Source of the DNA: Cardiocondyla obscurior
Lineage: Eukaryota > Arthropoda > Insecta > Hymenoptera > Formicidae
Direction: 5' to 3'
NCBI RefSeq assembly: GCF_019399895.1
Contig: NC_091889.1
Span: 1,918,501 to 1,982,500 of the forward strand
DNA: 64,000 nt
The position numbers and the translations under genes were made by a program. The notes beneath the pieces were generated by a model. That model was not told the DNA's origin. It ran no database searches and saw only the letters and a list, made by a program, of their open reading frames with translations. The first letter of the stretch is position 1; each line of letters starts with the position of its first letter. Positions 43,156 to 54,915 of this stretch are shown piece by piece.

Positions 43156-44535
43156 CTCACTCTCGCGAGTGGATGCCCTCTGTTTCCCAGATCAAATCCA
43201 ACTCGAGGATCTTTCAAACGAACAATCTAATGACGTACAGCTAAAAGAATTGCTTAATTCATCTAAATGTTTGTTGTCACTTAAACGGCTAACCTGGGGA
43301 CCAGACCGCACTTCTATCTTCTGCGATATTACTAGTAAATTTATACGTCCGTACGTTCCTTCTTCGCTGCGTGAGAAGTTATTGTCTAATTATCACTCGC
43401 CGTCGCATCCGAGTGCAAAAGTTATGGACCGCCTGATTCGTCAGCGGTACATTTGGCCGAACTTACACCGCAATGTAAGTCGATTCTGTAAAACTTGCAT
43501 TGCCTTTCAGAAATCAAAAGTTTCGCGCCATGTGAAGCTCGATCCTAGCAAGTTTGTCGCTCCTAATGGGCGTTTTTCTCACGTCCACTAAGATCTAGTT
43601 GGTCCATTACCTCCTAGTGAGGGTTGTTGTTTCTGTTAATAATGATCGATCGATTTTCATGTTGGCCCAAAGCCGTTCATCTGCGTCTGCCGTCGCGCGT
43701 GCTTTTTACGATAATTAAGTATCACGCTTCGGATCTCCGCAAGTAATCACGACCGATCAAGGATCGCAGTTTGAATCCCAATTGTTCATTTCTCTCCTTA
43801 CTCTTATTGGTTCACACCGCATTCGTACTACCGCATACCACCCTGCGTCGAACGGCATAATCGAACGCTGGCACCGCTGCTTGAAAGCGGCAATTATGTG
43901 TGACGCTGATTCTCAATGAACTCGCAACTTTCGACCGTACTTTTAGGTTTGCGTGCGCATTTGCGTTTAGACACTGAGGCTTCACCAGCCGATTTCTTGT
44001 ACATCTTTGGTACATTTCTGGTACATCTTTGCGAATCCCTGGCGAATTCCTCTCAACACTTAATTTCAAGCCTGATCCTAAAATCTTTCTTGAAAATTTC
44101 AGAGTTTATATGCGCTCCGTTAAATCAGTTCCGATAACGCACAACTATAAGTCTCGTGCATTTTTTTTCAAGGACCTCGTTTCCTGTACGCATGTGTTCA
44201 TGCTTGTTAAAGTCAAGAAGGCATTGGAACCACCGTATTCCGGTTCATATAAAATTCTTGAGCGCAACTCTGAACGCGTTTATACCATTGAAGTCAACGG
44301 TGTTCCCCGCAGTGTCTCAGTCGAAAATCTCAAACCCGCGTATTTCATTCCCGATAGCGATACCGCTCAAAAGATTCTGCAATCTCCAGCGCAAACTTTC
44401 GATTTGCAACCTTCTAGCTCTAAACGTTCTGTTTCTTTTAACGAGCATCCTCTGCCGAAAACTGTACCGTCCGAGATGCAATCTCCTTTACGTTCGATTC
44501 TCAAACAGTATCCTTCGGCTAAATCTAGATCTTAA
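43100..44535 (+). pseudogene. CsRn1-type integrase, heavily degraded
   Basis: 43100-43591 contains VADSLSRVD and an HHCC-like segment (YHSPSHPSAKVMDRLIRQRY, CKTCIAFQ). After a TAA at 43589-43591 come DLVGPLPPS (first Asp), then in other frames ITTDQGS (second Asp) and SNGIIERWHR (Glu). The C-terminal part, open at 44029-44535, has KALEPPYSGSYKILERNSER and VSVENLKPAYF, the usual end of this clade. At least three frameshifts are present. Confidence 0.82.
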
Positions 44536-44757
44536 TCATATTGCGCCGTCGCGCCAATTTCGTAATTCGGTGTACATTTTTTTTTGCGCTGTCGCGCCTA
44601 CTTAACCGTTTACATTTATACTTTAATCGCGTTCTTTACGTTTATTTGCCTTGCGATGATCTTATTATTTGTTCGCGTCCACAGGTACGTATTTACCTTA
44701 ATTGTTATATCAAATTAAAATGTGCATCACATTTTTATTTTGAGGGAGAGCATATAG

Positions 44758-44824
44758 GCCTGCGCCTATGTGTCAGACCCGCGTCTATGTTACGGACCTG
44801 CGCCTATGTTACGGACCTGCGCGT
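44758..44824. repeat. Short 19-20-bp tandem repeat
   Basis: About three and a third copies of CCTGCGCCTATGTTACGGA within the putative 3' LTR. Confidence 0.85.
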
Positions 44825-45299
44825 TGGTCTTGCGTTCACGTACTTCTGTGCTCTGCGCTGTTTCTCCTCACGCGTATCTCTGAAAAAGCACGCGAACACT
44901 GATGTTTCTCTCAAACGCCTTAAATATTTTGTAGTTAGCCAACAGTTAGCTAGATATCAGGAAAGAGTCGTCCCACGTGCAAGGCGTGTATACTTAGCCG
45001 AGTTAATTAAGTGTTATACGCGTGGATTTCATAGTTCTTGTTAAGTTATCTCCGGCAAGTGTAATTAAATCAAAGTTAATTAAAAAATTAATATTAATCT
45101 GGGAATTAATAATTTGGCCAAGAGACATTATCGCGACCAGCATTATCGGTGGATGTTTCACTAGGCCAGTGACCATTTCTACAACACCCACGCCCTTGTG
45201 GCCACCTAGTGGTGGCGCCGCGAAGCGCTGGGGTGCCGTGTGCTGGGTTGCCATTTTCTGGCGTTAACGTGTAGGCGGCGAGCGCGAGCGGTCCTCACA

Positions 45300-45644
45300 G
45301 TAAGCATGACCATTATAAACATAAATTTTTGTACCAGGTTTTTTCCCAGATATTTCTTCCATCTAAAATCATTACAAAAACATTATAAAATAATATATAC
45401 AATATACAAAAAATACAAATGTATTTATAAAACCTAGTTTTTACAACATAATTATCAATACATAGTCAAAATTCAATATTTTAAATATAACATAAATAAC
45501 ATTAAACTACATTTATGGAACAAATATGTGATAGATATGCCACCCATTGCTTAGTACATATCTATATGTGAGTGCACCAGATGGTAAAATTATTATTTAA
45601 TTTTTGTATAAGGCACAATGATAAACAATTGCCTTTACCTTTTT
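45300..45644. other. AT-rich, no gene seen
   Basis: Spacer between the CsRn1-type element and the large inverted-repeat element. Confidence 0.5.
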
Positions 45645-46190
45645 AATCAAATCGTGTCTAGAGCACAGGCATATCATATACGTCAGAGCAACAGATTATT
45701 TTAAGAATTCTTTAAATAAACTAACTCAACACAAAAAATATTTTGTTAACCATGTACAAATCAATCATTTACATGGTTTAGTTTAATCTATATATCATTA
45801 TGCAGCAAGAAAAAAATTCTTTTTAATAAAAGTAATCGGTTACTTACGTTAATTAACGGTCAGCACTGATAGAAAGCAGAAATAATATAAGTATGGCGAG
45901 GTACAAAAATACCTTAAGACAGTAATATAATCTGTTCTCTATTACACGTTTTAAGATGTTACACGAAGATGACGATTCCAAGAAGTTTTATGACAAAACC
46001 ATTGTGAGCATGAAAAAATTACATGGGCATTTTACATAAATAACGACATAAGCATTTTATAGGTAAAGACATGAGCAATTTACACAATTGACAATATGAG
46101 CATTTTATACGTAAAAACATGAGCAATTTACACAATTGATGACATGAGCATTTTATACGTAAAAACATGAGCAATTTACACGCCAAAATA
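45645..46190 (+). repeat. Left long inverted repeat
   Basis: It pairs with 55345-55941. The inner part (about 46015-46190) is a minisatellite alternating GAGCATTTTATACGTAAAxA and ATGAGCAATTTACACAATTG. Confidence 0.88.
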
Positions 46191-46862
46191 TGAGCACATC
46201 GCACAAGTCACGATATGAGCAACCTCCACGCGTAACCGCACAAAACAAAATGAGCACGAAGTAAGAAACAAAGAAACAAATGACGAAAAATCGGCGCAAA
46301 AGATCTCGTCTAGGTTGTGCACTAAGTACTATACACAACTTTATGTTAGAATGATTGTGGTCTGCTTAATCCAATCACTAATAAAATGTTTTTAACTTTA
46401 AAGTTACCATAACTGGTAGAAATTAATGCAAATATATCTTGACTCTGGTTCGCGTGTGGCTCAAATGTGTCTTAGCAAAGATTGAAATTCAGTATTTTAG
46501 TATCTCAAGCGAGTGAGGGAAACGAGCTTCGTTCTTATTGGTTGTCCTCACGTGGTGGTAGACAAGACGGCGCGTCAGGGGAAACGAGCATTGTTAGCCG
46601 GTATTTATAGTTCCTACTTGATTATATGTGAAAAGCGTTACGCTTGTTTGCATACAAAGTAAATCAAATATTACGTGGTAATTTTCTTACTTTTGAAATT
46701 GACATGTATGTCCAAGAACATTAATTTCATGTAACATAACACGCACATACATATACCAAAATTAACGTTAATATATTACACTGCATTATGTTTTATATGT
46801 GAAGCACGCATTAACACATTTATATTGCAATATATGGCGTCCCATAGTAAATGTGCCTAAAA

Positions 46863-46966
46863 CCTGATATACAAAACGACGAAACGGGCATGAGATGTAA
46901 GAAGATATCCGATTGGTTAAAACAAACTTTTGCCAGTATTGCCCGTTTCATCGTTTTGTGTATCAG
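46863..46966. repeat. Inverted repeat, 27-bp arms
   Basis: 46863-46890 (CTGATATACAAAACGACGAA and onward) pairs with 46940-46966 with two or three mismatches, around a 49-base loop, 220 bp upstream of the CCCH-RING gene. Confidence 0.8.
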
Positions 46967-47187
46967 ACTTTGAGAACATTTCCCGCGCGATCGTGCCAGC
47001 ATGCCGCTACCGTCACGTGTTCGTTAGTCTAGCGACAGACACGCGTATGGCAGCATCGCTGTGTGTGTAAAAAGCTTTTGTTAATTTTGCAACTGTCGTT
47101 TTCGCTATTGTTGTACTCTTTTGTTATTGTTCAAGACACAAAAATAATTATTAAAATTGTTGACCGGTCAACAACAGCAATCCACGA

Positions 47188-47849
47188 TGTCCTTTTACAG
47201 ATCAGAACAAGGTATATTGCTATGGTATAAAGTAATTCGTAACATTAACCTAAAATTTGAGTAAAATAATGATTTCGCTATCTGCATAGTATAAAAATTT
47301 TATATTTTAACGCTAATGGCATTTTAATTAATGTAAAAATCTATTTCAGCTTTACCGTACAAAGCGCCAATTTGTGAAGCATTCACGAAAGAATCCTGTG
47401 CGACATGGGATTGCAAGAAGGTACACCAATTTAGGTATTGTTACCAGTATCAGAATACAGTTTGCAACAAGAACGACTGTCCGTATCTTCATTGCACAAG
47501 AGTCGAGCAATACGATTATATAGTATCTGGAATACCGACACAGCGTTTAAAAGAAGAAGTTGCACGAACCCTTCAAAACACGAACGTCTGCGGAGATTTC
47601 AAAACACGAGGTTGCATCAGAACTTCATGAAACCGACGGCACATAAAAAGAAAAAACTTGGAACCAATAGAATGCCCCATTTGCGTCAAAGTTATGACCA
47701 AAGACACATTCGGGGCTACACATTGTGGCTACATTATTTGTGTTATATGTGCCATACGATGCATTGACACAATAGAAGTCGAGGAAGACTCCATTAACAT
47801 TATTTGTCCCAATTGTAGAAACATAAGTATGTTTAAGAAATTAATGTAA
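47188..47849 (+). pseudogene. CCCH-CCCH-(CCCH)-RING protein, one internal stop
   Basis: Exon 1 begins at ATG 47188 (MSFYRSEQ) and ends at a GTATAT donor near 47212. Exon 2 starts after TATTTCAG at about 47349 and runs to TAA 47847-47849. It encodes CEAFTKESCATWDCKKVH and CYQYQNTVCNKNDCPYLH (both C-x7-C-x4-C-x3-H), the start of a third finger, then a RING-like domain, CPICVKV...CGYIICVICA...CPNC. The spacing and the linker after finger 2 resemble the three-finger ZC3H10 family of RNA-binding proteins. One in-frame TGA at about 47627 separates fingers from RING; the frame is open on both sides. Fusion of RNA-binding and ubiquitin-ligase modules is an inference from domains. Confidence 0.75.
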
Positions 47850-48735
47850 AAGGTAATTAAAATATATATTTGCTATAAAACATAATATAAAGCAGAATTA
47901 TAATTTATTCCCTCCATATGTTTCTCCTACCAACCTATTACTATCTTTATTTAATTCTTATGTTTAAAACAACTTTTTTTAAATTTTTTTACTTGAATTT
48001 AAAAGTAGAGTTTAACATAATCATCGAAATCACTTATAAAAATATTTATTAACAAATCAATAACGTAATATACATATACAATAAAAATATACTTCTTATT
48101 TCCATTGCCTCAATCACTGTTATCTGTAAACATATGTATTGGTAATAATAAAAATTGTAAATAATAAGATTTAATGAGTCTATTAAAAAAGCAATCCTTA
48201 ATTATATAGCTCGATCATTCATTATTGTTATTCATAAAACTATGCAACAAAAACAGCACTATGTAAAACATTAAATTTGATATGATATCAATTTTAGATT
48301 AAAATGACGTTAACCAAACTATGAAACCGCAATGTTAAATTGATATTGTGTTGTATCGGTTAATTAAGAATTTAAAAAACAAGATATATACATATAAAAC
48401 GAAGAAATCTTTACTTTATTATAAGAATAAAAAAGTTATTTTTCATCGATATACATCTTATTTAAGATTTTAAAATCTGGCTTGAAGTGGTCTGGTTGTC
48501 AATGAATGTAGATAGTTATTCCGTAAAATAGATACTTCAACTGCGTATGAATATTTTGGCTCGATAGCTTGAGCTGAAGGGTATTTTTTTGCGGAAAAAT
48601 GTCCTCGAGATAAAGATGAGTGGAAGAAACTGCCGAGAAATAGCAGGCTTATATTAAGCAAGCAGCTCTTCGAGAACGTCCACGTATTAAAAATTATGTA
48701 TTTAATCGTTTCAGGTGGTTCCTTGAACAATCTAA
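47850..48735. other. AT-rich DNA, no supported gene
   Basis: Downstream of the CCCH-RING gene to the DIRS left end. A plus-strand open stretch at about 48640-48735 looks faintly protein-like (LRERPRIKNYVFNRFRWF) and is cut by the DIRS insertion. It could belong to the host element's transposase, unproven. Confidence 0.4.
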
Positions 48736-48904
48736 AATTATGCCCTTTGTGTCTCGTCCGGATGTTAACAATGTAGTCGTGCTCCTGCACGCCTTTCGAC
48801 AACAGACAATTTAAAGAAAGGAAAAAATAACGCGCTACTGCGCGTCTGTGCGCGCAGCGCTTCCGTGCGCGCGGCGCTTCCGTGCGCGCCGCACGCCATC
48901 GTAC
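48736..48904. repeat. DIRS copy 2 left inverted terminal repeat
   Basis: It begins AATTATGCCCTTTGTGTCTC and is the reverse complement of the inner part of the right repeat (54131-54275). It contains a 17-bp duplication GCGCTTCCGTGCGCGCG near 48857-48890. Confidence 0.88.
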
Positions 48905-49033
48905 GAGAACTTTCACCATCATTGTGTTCTGTTCTTCCGAGTAGACAACACGTGCTTCGCGATTTTATTTCTTTTCTTTAGAGTGATTTCCAAGGGTTTT
49001 TCTACCTGAGTTGAAGATCCGTGGCTGCGGATA

Positions 49034-50346
49034 ATGCCTAAACAGAGGAAAAGGTTGAGACACAGTGTCTCTCCAGTGCGTCACAGATCTAGGCGCGATA
49101 AATCGAGGGATCGCCACAAAGAGAATCGACGCCCTCGTGATTCTCACGAACGCCATTCTCGGGATCGCTCTGTGAATCATCCGCGGGATGGTTCCAGATT
49201 ATCATTCCTTTTGGAACGTTTCCGAGATTTTCTCGAAGGGCAAGATTCCCTGAACGCTCTCGCTGAGACGTCAGAGGTTAGGTCACCATTGTCGTCTATT
49301 TTGCCTAGGAATGCTAACGCGATTCCTGCGGCTTGTTCGTCTTGCATGGAGGAACACACGGTCGCTTCAAGCGACCGCGGCGTCGTACCAGGTATGCCCT
49401 CTTGTCGACCCAGTTTTTTCTTGCTCAAGAGAGGACATAACCGATGTGTTCCTCTGCATAACATAATCTTTTCTCTTTCTATCTAGCCTCTCCAAATGAT
49501 ATCGTTGGGGATGACGGAGATCCAGCTTCTTTGATTCCCACAGATGTGGAGGCGCAATCACAGCCGGACCCAGCTCCCGACGCGCTTGTGAAAGTTATTT
49601 AAAGGGCCTCAGATATCGGTCGACACCTCGTCCTGGAATCCTATAATTCTCGAGGCGATACAAACCGAGTCAAGGAAGGGCTTGAAAGCCGAGGTCCACA
49701 CGAGCCTGCTTACCAAATACGATGCGAAAGAGACCATACCCGCTTTGACTCCCCCCAAACTGAACAGGGAATTATCTGCAGTGTTAACTGCATCTGTTAT
49801 CAAGCGGGATAAGTATCAGGCGTCGTCTCAAGCACAAGTGGGAGCTTGCCTCAACGCACTCGGCTCAGGGATGTCTATCCTGCTGAAACCGGAGGTCCTT
49901 TCACTCCTCAGTGAAGACGCAAAGGCGGCTCTGCCTCTCCTCTCGGAGGACATTCATCTCCTGGCCAATCATAATTATCGGCTCTCTCTAGCAAGGCGTG
50001 CTTTCACCAAGCCGTCCCTGAATTTGGTTAACAAGATGCTGCCGATGCTGCGCCGATCGACGACCTCCTTTTCGGACAAAATTTTTCCGAAACTTTGAAG
50101 GCGACTCAAATTTGTGAGAAGACGGGTCGCGAGGCTGTTAGGTCAGCGCCACAACCGGGCAAGAAAGCGTTACAACAGATTTGCCAAATCTCGCAGCAGC
50201 GGGCGCAACCATCATCTTCCAAGCTATCGCAGCCGGGAAACCGGCAGGCCCCTGCCCGTTCATCGTCGGCTCGCCAGGCAGGGAACCGCTCGTATCAGAG
50301 CCGCCGCCAACGCGCTCAATCTCGCCCCAAGACACGTCAACGTTAA
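49034..50346 (+). pseudogene. DIRS copy 2 gag-like protein
   Basis: ATG 49034 opens with a basic Arg/Ser-rich region (MPKQRKRLRHSVSPVRHR). Removal of the putative intron 49392-49496 bypasses the TAG at its end and restores an open frame to about 49600. A frameshift there leads to the second frame (LNRELSAVLTASVIKRDKYQ to FPKL at 50098), and a third short frame (50095-50346) carries the basic tail. Residue-by-residue similarity to copy 1 gag confirms the joins. Confidence 0.78.
49351..49496 (+). promoter_or_regulatory. gag intron with 5' splice-site hairpin, copy 2
   Basis: Intron 49392-49496 (GTATGC...ATCTAG, 105 bp). GGTATGCCCTCTT (49391-49403) pairs with AAGAGAGGACATAACC (49427-49442); the outer stem GGAACACACGGT (49351-49362) pairs with ACCGATGTGTTCC (49440-49452); a hairpin GGTCGCTT/AAGCGACC lies between. 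Positions and pairing match copy 1. Confidence 0.65.
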
Positions 50347-51186
50347 CGTCAATAAGTTCTGCTGGGCGCCTGAAACGTTTTTATCAAGCATGGCTGGACA
50401 TCACCGGAAACTCCGTAGTTTTACGAGCGATTAGCGGATATAGAATCTCTTTTTTTTCCACGCCTCCTCCAAGGCCTATTCTCGCAGAGCCACATTTTTC
50501 GGCATTGGAATCACGGGCCTGCGACGCTGAAATTGAGCGTTTTCTTCTTAAAAGAACCATTGTTCCGGCGGACCATTGTAATAGCCAATTCGTCTGGTCT
50601 TTTTGCCTTAGGGATAAAGCTTCAGGAGGTAAGTGGCTTATTCTTAACCTGCGGGACCTTAACGTCTACATTACTCCCCCGCATTTTAAATTAGAAGATT
50701 GGCGCACTGTGGTACGCCTTATGTTGCCCGGCTCGTTTATGGCCACTTTGGACTTGGAGGACGCCTATCTATTAGTGCCCATACACCAGGATCACCGGAA
50801 ATTTCTGCGTTTTCAATTGCGTCAGAAACTTTATGAGTACGCAGTTCTACCTTTTAGGTTATCCACAGCGCCGTACATCTTTACCAAGATTTTGCGACCA
50901 ATTACCACTGAGCTTCGCAGAAACGGGCACCAACTTATTATATATTTAGACGATTTCCTTTTCATAGACTCGTCTGAGACGGAATGCCGATCCACGGTTG
51001 CAGCTACAATCTCGATTCTAGAATCTTTAGGATTTTTGATTAATTACAGGAAGTCTCAGCTACAACCTTCTACCAGCTGCGTTTTTCTGGGCTTCACGTT
51101 CGATTCGATGAATCAATCCGTTGGCATCCCCCTGCAAAAACGCCGCATTCTCTTGAAGAGAATTTCATCTTGGATGGGAAAAAAGA
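50347..51186 (+). pseudogene. DIRS copy 2 reverse transcriptase
   Basis: The open frame 50181-51230 covers most RT motifs: WLILNLRDLNVYI, FKLEDWRTVVRLMLPGS, DLEDAYLLVPI, FRLSTAPYIFTKIL and the catalytic IIYLDDFLF. The domain proper starts near 50390. The frame is intact to the insertion at 51187, which truncates the connection to RNase H. Compared with copy 1 it lacks the TGA after LRFQ. Confidence 0.88.
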
Positions 51187-51698
51187 AGATAATTCGGGAA
51201 AAAGAGAGTATCTTCGCGGTCACAGCGTAGCGAGCCGGTGCCGTGTTGATCACGCCGCGCTCGCGTGCCGAACAGCTGGCTTCGTCGCTAGCTTGCGGCA
51301 TCAATATTTTCAGCTCGACTTAATGTATATCGAGTCACCTCGAATTAATTTATACTTTCTTTGTTATGTCGGTAAAATTTCGTCTGGAATGTTCGAGATC
51401 GTTCCATCGTGACGTATTTTCGGTGCCTTCCAGAAAATGCAAAAACGTTTTGCAGTATAAAAGGAGCGGCGTTTTTTCGTGCCGCACAGTCTATTCTAAA
51501 GCAGCGTGCGGATTCCCCGTTTTAGTTTTTTCGGTCTGTCAATTGCTCGACGCGTCGAGTACTGTAAGACAAGTGTCTTAAATAGATCGCGTGCGGCACG
51601 TGTAAGTTTTTGCGACACTGTCGCGCATTTCTAAACATTTTTTGTACAAGCCAGAGTTAAATATAGACTTCGTACATTTGAAACCCGTCTTTTCACAC
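51187..51698. mobile_element. 512-bp LTR-like insertion in DIRS copy 2
   Basis: AAAGA flanks both sides (51182-51186 and 51699-51703). Removing it restores alignment with copy 1 and keeps the RT-RNase H frame open. It contains a strong promoter-like TATAAAAG (51456-51463) with CACAGT 29 bp downstream, like a solo LTR of the BEL/Pao or Gypsy type. The termini are not clean TG...CA, so the class is uncertain. Confidence 0.65.
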
Positions 51699-52580
51699 AA
51701 AGAGCCTCATTAGAGATTTCGCTAGCCTTATAGGCTCGTTAGTTTCTGTATGTCCGGCGGTTCAATACGGACTGTTATATACTAAGAGACTAAAAAGAAA
51801 GAAATTTTTAACGCTTACTCAGAATGATGGGAATTATTCTGCGTCGATGGATCTCCCCGTCGCATCTCCGTGACGATTTACTATGGTGGAAAAATGTGTT
51901 TGTTAATAAGTTTCAAGCAAATAAAATCAGATCAAGCATCTTCAATAGGGAGATTTTCTTCGACGCCTCTTTTAACGGCTGGGGGGCAGCCTCCCATAAT
52001 TCTCGTACGCACGGCTGGTGGTCCAGAGATGAAAAGAATTGTCATATCAACGCTTTGGAGCTCAAAGCAGCCTTTAACGGCCTACGTTGTTTCGCGTCCG
52101 ATCTCCAAAACTGCAACATTCTTCTGCGCATCGATAATACAACAGCCATAGCCTACATCAACAAATTCAGCTTAATTCAATTTCCGCACCTCTCGGACAT
52201 TGCCAGAAATATTTGGCGCTGGTGCGAAGACAGAAACATTTTCGCATTTGCTTCTTACATCTCCTTATTAGAGAACTCCATAGCCGATGCGGAGTCTCGG
52301 CTAATTGAACCCGATACAGAGCGGTCGCTATCCGAAGAGGCATTTGATTAAATTGCATCTCTTTTTGGTTTATTCGATGTAGATTTATTCGCATCCGCTG
52401 CCAATAACAAGTGTAATGCACATGTCTTTTGGTTTCCCGATCCTGGAGCCATTGCGACGGATGCCTTCACTCTGTCTTGGAAAAATTCAAATTTTTATGC
52501 GTTTCCTCCCTTCATTTTACTTCCGAAAATTTTAAGGAAGATTATTGATGAAGGCGCTACGGGGACTTTAGTGGTACTTT
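51699..52580 (+). pseudogene. DIRS copy 2 RNase H and MT-like domain
   Basis: Frames at 51699-51830 (IRDFASLIGSLVSV), then 51824-52351 with FFDASFNGWGAASHN, INALELKAAFNGLRCFA, RIDNTTAIAYINKF and IADAESRLIEPDTE, are the RNase H. After a TAA at 52349-52351 the MT-like stretch follows: FDVDLFASAANNKCN, DAFTLSWKNSNFYAFPPF, and a TAG near 52580. A frameshift lies near 51890. Confidence 0.82.
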
Positions 52581-52581
52581 A

Positions 52582-53689
52582 GTGGTACCTTGGTGGCCCT
52601 CACAGGCCTGGTACCCACTTTTCTGTCACTTACTAATATCCGAGCCGTTGATTTTTTCCCCTAGTTACCACCTGCTTTCATCTTCTTTTAGAAACCATCA
52701 TCCGGAATGGAAGACTTTCCCTGGGGGCCGCCAGATTATCCGGGACGCTTTTACGGCGAGACTAGCTCCTCAAGCCGCTCTACCAGCTCTTCTAGCTTCT
52801 CTATCCGGAGCTACAATCAAACAATACTTCTTTCACTTAAAATCATGGTGGCTCTTGTGTAAACATAATGGAGTGCCTATTTTTACGTCTTTAGCCTCAC
52901 AAGTTTTGCAATTTCTGGCTCAACGATTGCCATACGTCAACTCATACTCGACTTTGAATATTATGAGATCTGCAATCTCATTAATTTCTAGTAATGAAAT
53001 CGGCAGTCATCCGATCATTAAAAGGTTCTGCAAGGGAATAGTAGTTCTCAAACCGCCCAAACCTCGCTATGACTTTGTCTGGAACCCGGCCCCAGTTATA
53101 GCTAAACTGGCGGATATCTACCTCTACGAGACGTGCTCACTAGAAGCCATCACTAAGAAATTAGTGCTACTCTTAGCTCTCGCTTCAGGCCAACGATACC
53201 AGACTCTTTCGCTTATTAGAGTCTCTCAGATATCTCTGGGTCCTAAGCTAATTATCCGGATCCCAGATCGAATTAAAACTTTGGCTCCTGGGTGTTCTCA
53301 ACCGATTCTTTATTTTTCTCGGTTCGAAAATCACGAAAACCTCTGCATAATTCACCTTCTGGATCATTACTTGCAGGTTACCTCAACTCTACGTCCGGAG
53401 GCATGCGATTCTTTTTTCATCTCACTTAAGGAACCATACAAAGCGATGAGTTCCCAAACCATTAGTCGCTGAATTCGCTGCGCCCTACGTGATTGTGGTG
53501 TTGATACCAGTTTTCTCGGCGCATAGCACGCGACACGCCTCCACTTCGAGCGCTGCCGCTAAAGAAGTTCCTGTAGATCTAATCAAGCATGCAGCGGGAT
53601 GGTCCGGTGAATCAAGAGTATTTGCCGCTTTTTATAACAGGCCCATTCTTAATTCTGAAGATTTTGGAAACGCAGTACTACTGAAATAG
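52582..53689 (+). pseudogene. DIRS copy 2 tyrosine recombinase, broken
   Basis: 52582-53472 is open and contains WPSQAWYPLF (end of the MT-like region), SGATIKQYFFHLKSWW and the catalytic Arg region ALASGQRYQTLSL. A TGA at 53470-53472 and a frameshift near 53490 break it just before the second motif; the other frame carries FSAHSTRHASTSS (HxxR) and FAAFYNRPIL (Tyr nucleophile). Compare the intact copy at 6605-7591. Confidence 0.88.
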
Positions 53690-53932
53690 AAAACCAAAGA
53701 GAGACAAGCTCTCATAATTTTTGTTTTATGGTTTATTTTATTATATTTTGTTTTGTGAAAATCTGCGATTATTTGTTATGTTATTTATTTTTACGTTTAT
53801 AATTTTTAATTATATTCTCGTTTATGTTTGACCTGCGGCCCTCGTATATAAATTTTATTTAGTACTCACAGGCTACTATTACTCTTCTTATTAATTCACA
53901 AATTGTTTTTATATTTAAACAGCTATATAGTT

Positions 53933-54029
53933 GACATCCGGACGAGGCACAAAGGGCATAATTATTAGATTGAACGAACTTACCTGTGAAGTTCGATCCT
54001 AATTATGCCTGGTGTCTCGTCCGGATGTC
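53933..54029. repeat. DIRS copy 2 internal complementary region
   Basis: Its reverse complement reads the element's right end (to CAATCTAATAATT) joined to its left end (AATTATGCCCTTTGTG). The first part, 53933-53970, pairs with the left terminus 48736-48765, and the second with the right terminus 54251-54321. Confidence 0.9.
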
Positions 54030-54130
54030 CTCCTCCCCTTTTTCACCTTTACGTTCTCTTCCCTCCCCTAGCGAAGCAACAATTTGTTCTTAATTCTTTA
54101 AACTCATGAAGGTTCCCGCCGTACGTGGCT

Positions 54131-54321
54131 GTACGATGGCGCAAGGCGCGCACGGAAGCGCGGCGCCCGCAGACGCGCAGTAGTGCGCTATTTTTTCCTT
54201 TCTTTAAATTGTCTGTTGTCGAAAGGTGTGCAGGAGCACAACTACATAGTGGACATCCGGACGAGACACCAGGCATAATTAGGATCGAACTTCACAGGTA
54301 ACTTCGTTCAATCTAATAATT
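54131..54321. repeat. DIRS copy 2 right terminal repeat
   Basis: 54131-54275 is the inverted copy of the left repeat. 54276-54321 (GCATAATTAGGATCG to TAATAATT) is the right-specific terminus mirrored in the internal complementary region. Confidence 0.85.
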
Positions 54322-54734
54322 CTTTTTGTATTCCCGTGTAAGATAGAGATAATCTCGTTTTTCGTTCGATTAATGGCACTGAAAACAAAAACATCATCAA
54401 GAGAACATCGAGACTGTTCAGCCCAGAGAGAAGGGGTTACGTTGTCTCTAAGTCAGACTCGGAAGTCGAAAAAAGGTGATTGGAGGTAGATATGGGCCAA
54501 TAGCGGTCGAAAGAATAAGCGGCTCAAGCACGGCATTCTTAAAACATATTGCATCACAGTTAATTCGTTACTGGTTTACAAATTGGCTGCAAGAAAACTT
54601 ACATATATTAAACCTACACTGGATCTTGCATACGTGCAATATATGGTGCATGAAAATATGTATTGGCTATGAGATGTCTTGTAAAAGTATGTTACCGTAA
54701 TTTGCATGGGAAGAATTTACGAATAAGATCAATT
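54322..54734. other. No gene recognised
   Basis: Right flank of DIRS copy 2 inside the inverted-repeat element. An open stretch (54476-54700) has no recognised domain. Confidence 0.4.
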
Positions 54735-54915
54735 TAACAACAAGAGCTGACAAGAGCATTTTATCAACAAAAGCTAAAAAAAGCGTTTTAACAACAAGAG
54801 CGGATACGAGAGATTGAACAACAAGAGCTGACAATAGCGTTTTAACAACAAGAGCTGACAACAGCGTTTTAACAACAAGAGCTGACAAGAGCGTTTTAAC
54901 AACAAAAGCGATTTA
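54735..54915. repeat. Subterminal minisatellite, ~26-bp unit
   Basis: About seven diverged units of ACAAGAGCTGACAAGAGCGT followed by TTTAACA. Confidence 0.85.

Larger units (their letters stand above)
39640..45299 (+). mobile_element. Degenerate CsRn1-clade Gypsy element
   Basis: gag, protease, RT, RNase H and integrase in Gypsy order on the plus strand. The gag ends in a CHCC-type motif, diagnostic of the CsRn1 clade. At least five in-frame stops and several frameshifts are visible. A 5' LTR was not identified. A purine tract GAGGGAGAGC at 44743-44752 may mark the start of a 3' LTR (about 44756-45299), but without a partner copy this is unproven. Confidence 0.85.
48736..54321 (+). mobile_element. 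DIRS-like YR retrotransposon, copy 2 (both ends present)
   Basis: 5.6 kb with inverted terminal repeats (48736-48904 and 54131-54321) and an internal complementary region (53933-54029) whose reverse complement equals the right end followed by the left end. Gene order is gag, RT, RNase H, MT-like, tyrosine recombinase. Coding parts are related to but clearly diverged from copy 1. It lies inside the large inverted-repeat element and is itself split by a 512-bp LTR-like insertion at 51187-51698. No target duplication is seen, as expected for recombinase-mediated integration. Confidence 0.92.

Noticed and set aside
44156..45044. Overlapping open frames after the integrase
   Set aside because: They are alternate frames of the integrase C-terminus and the putative LTR.
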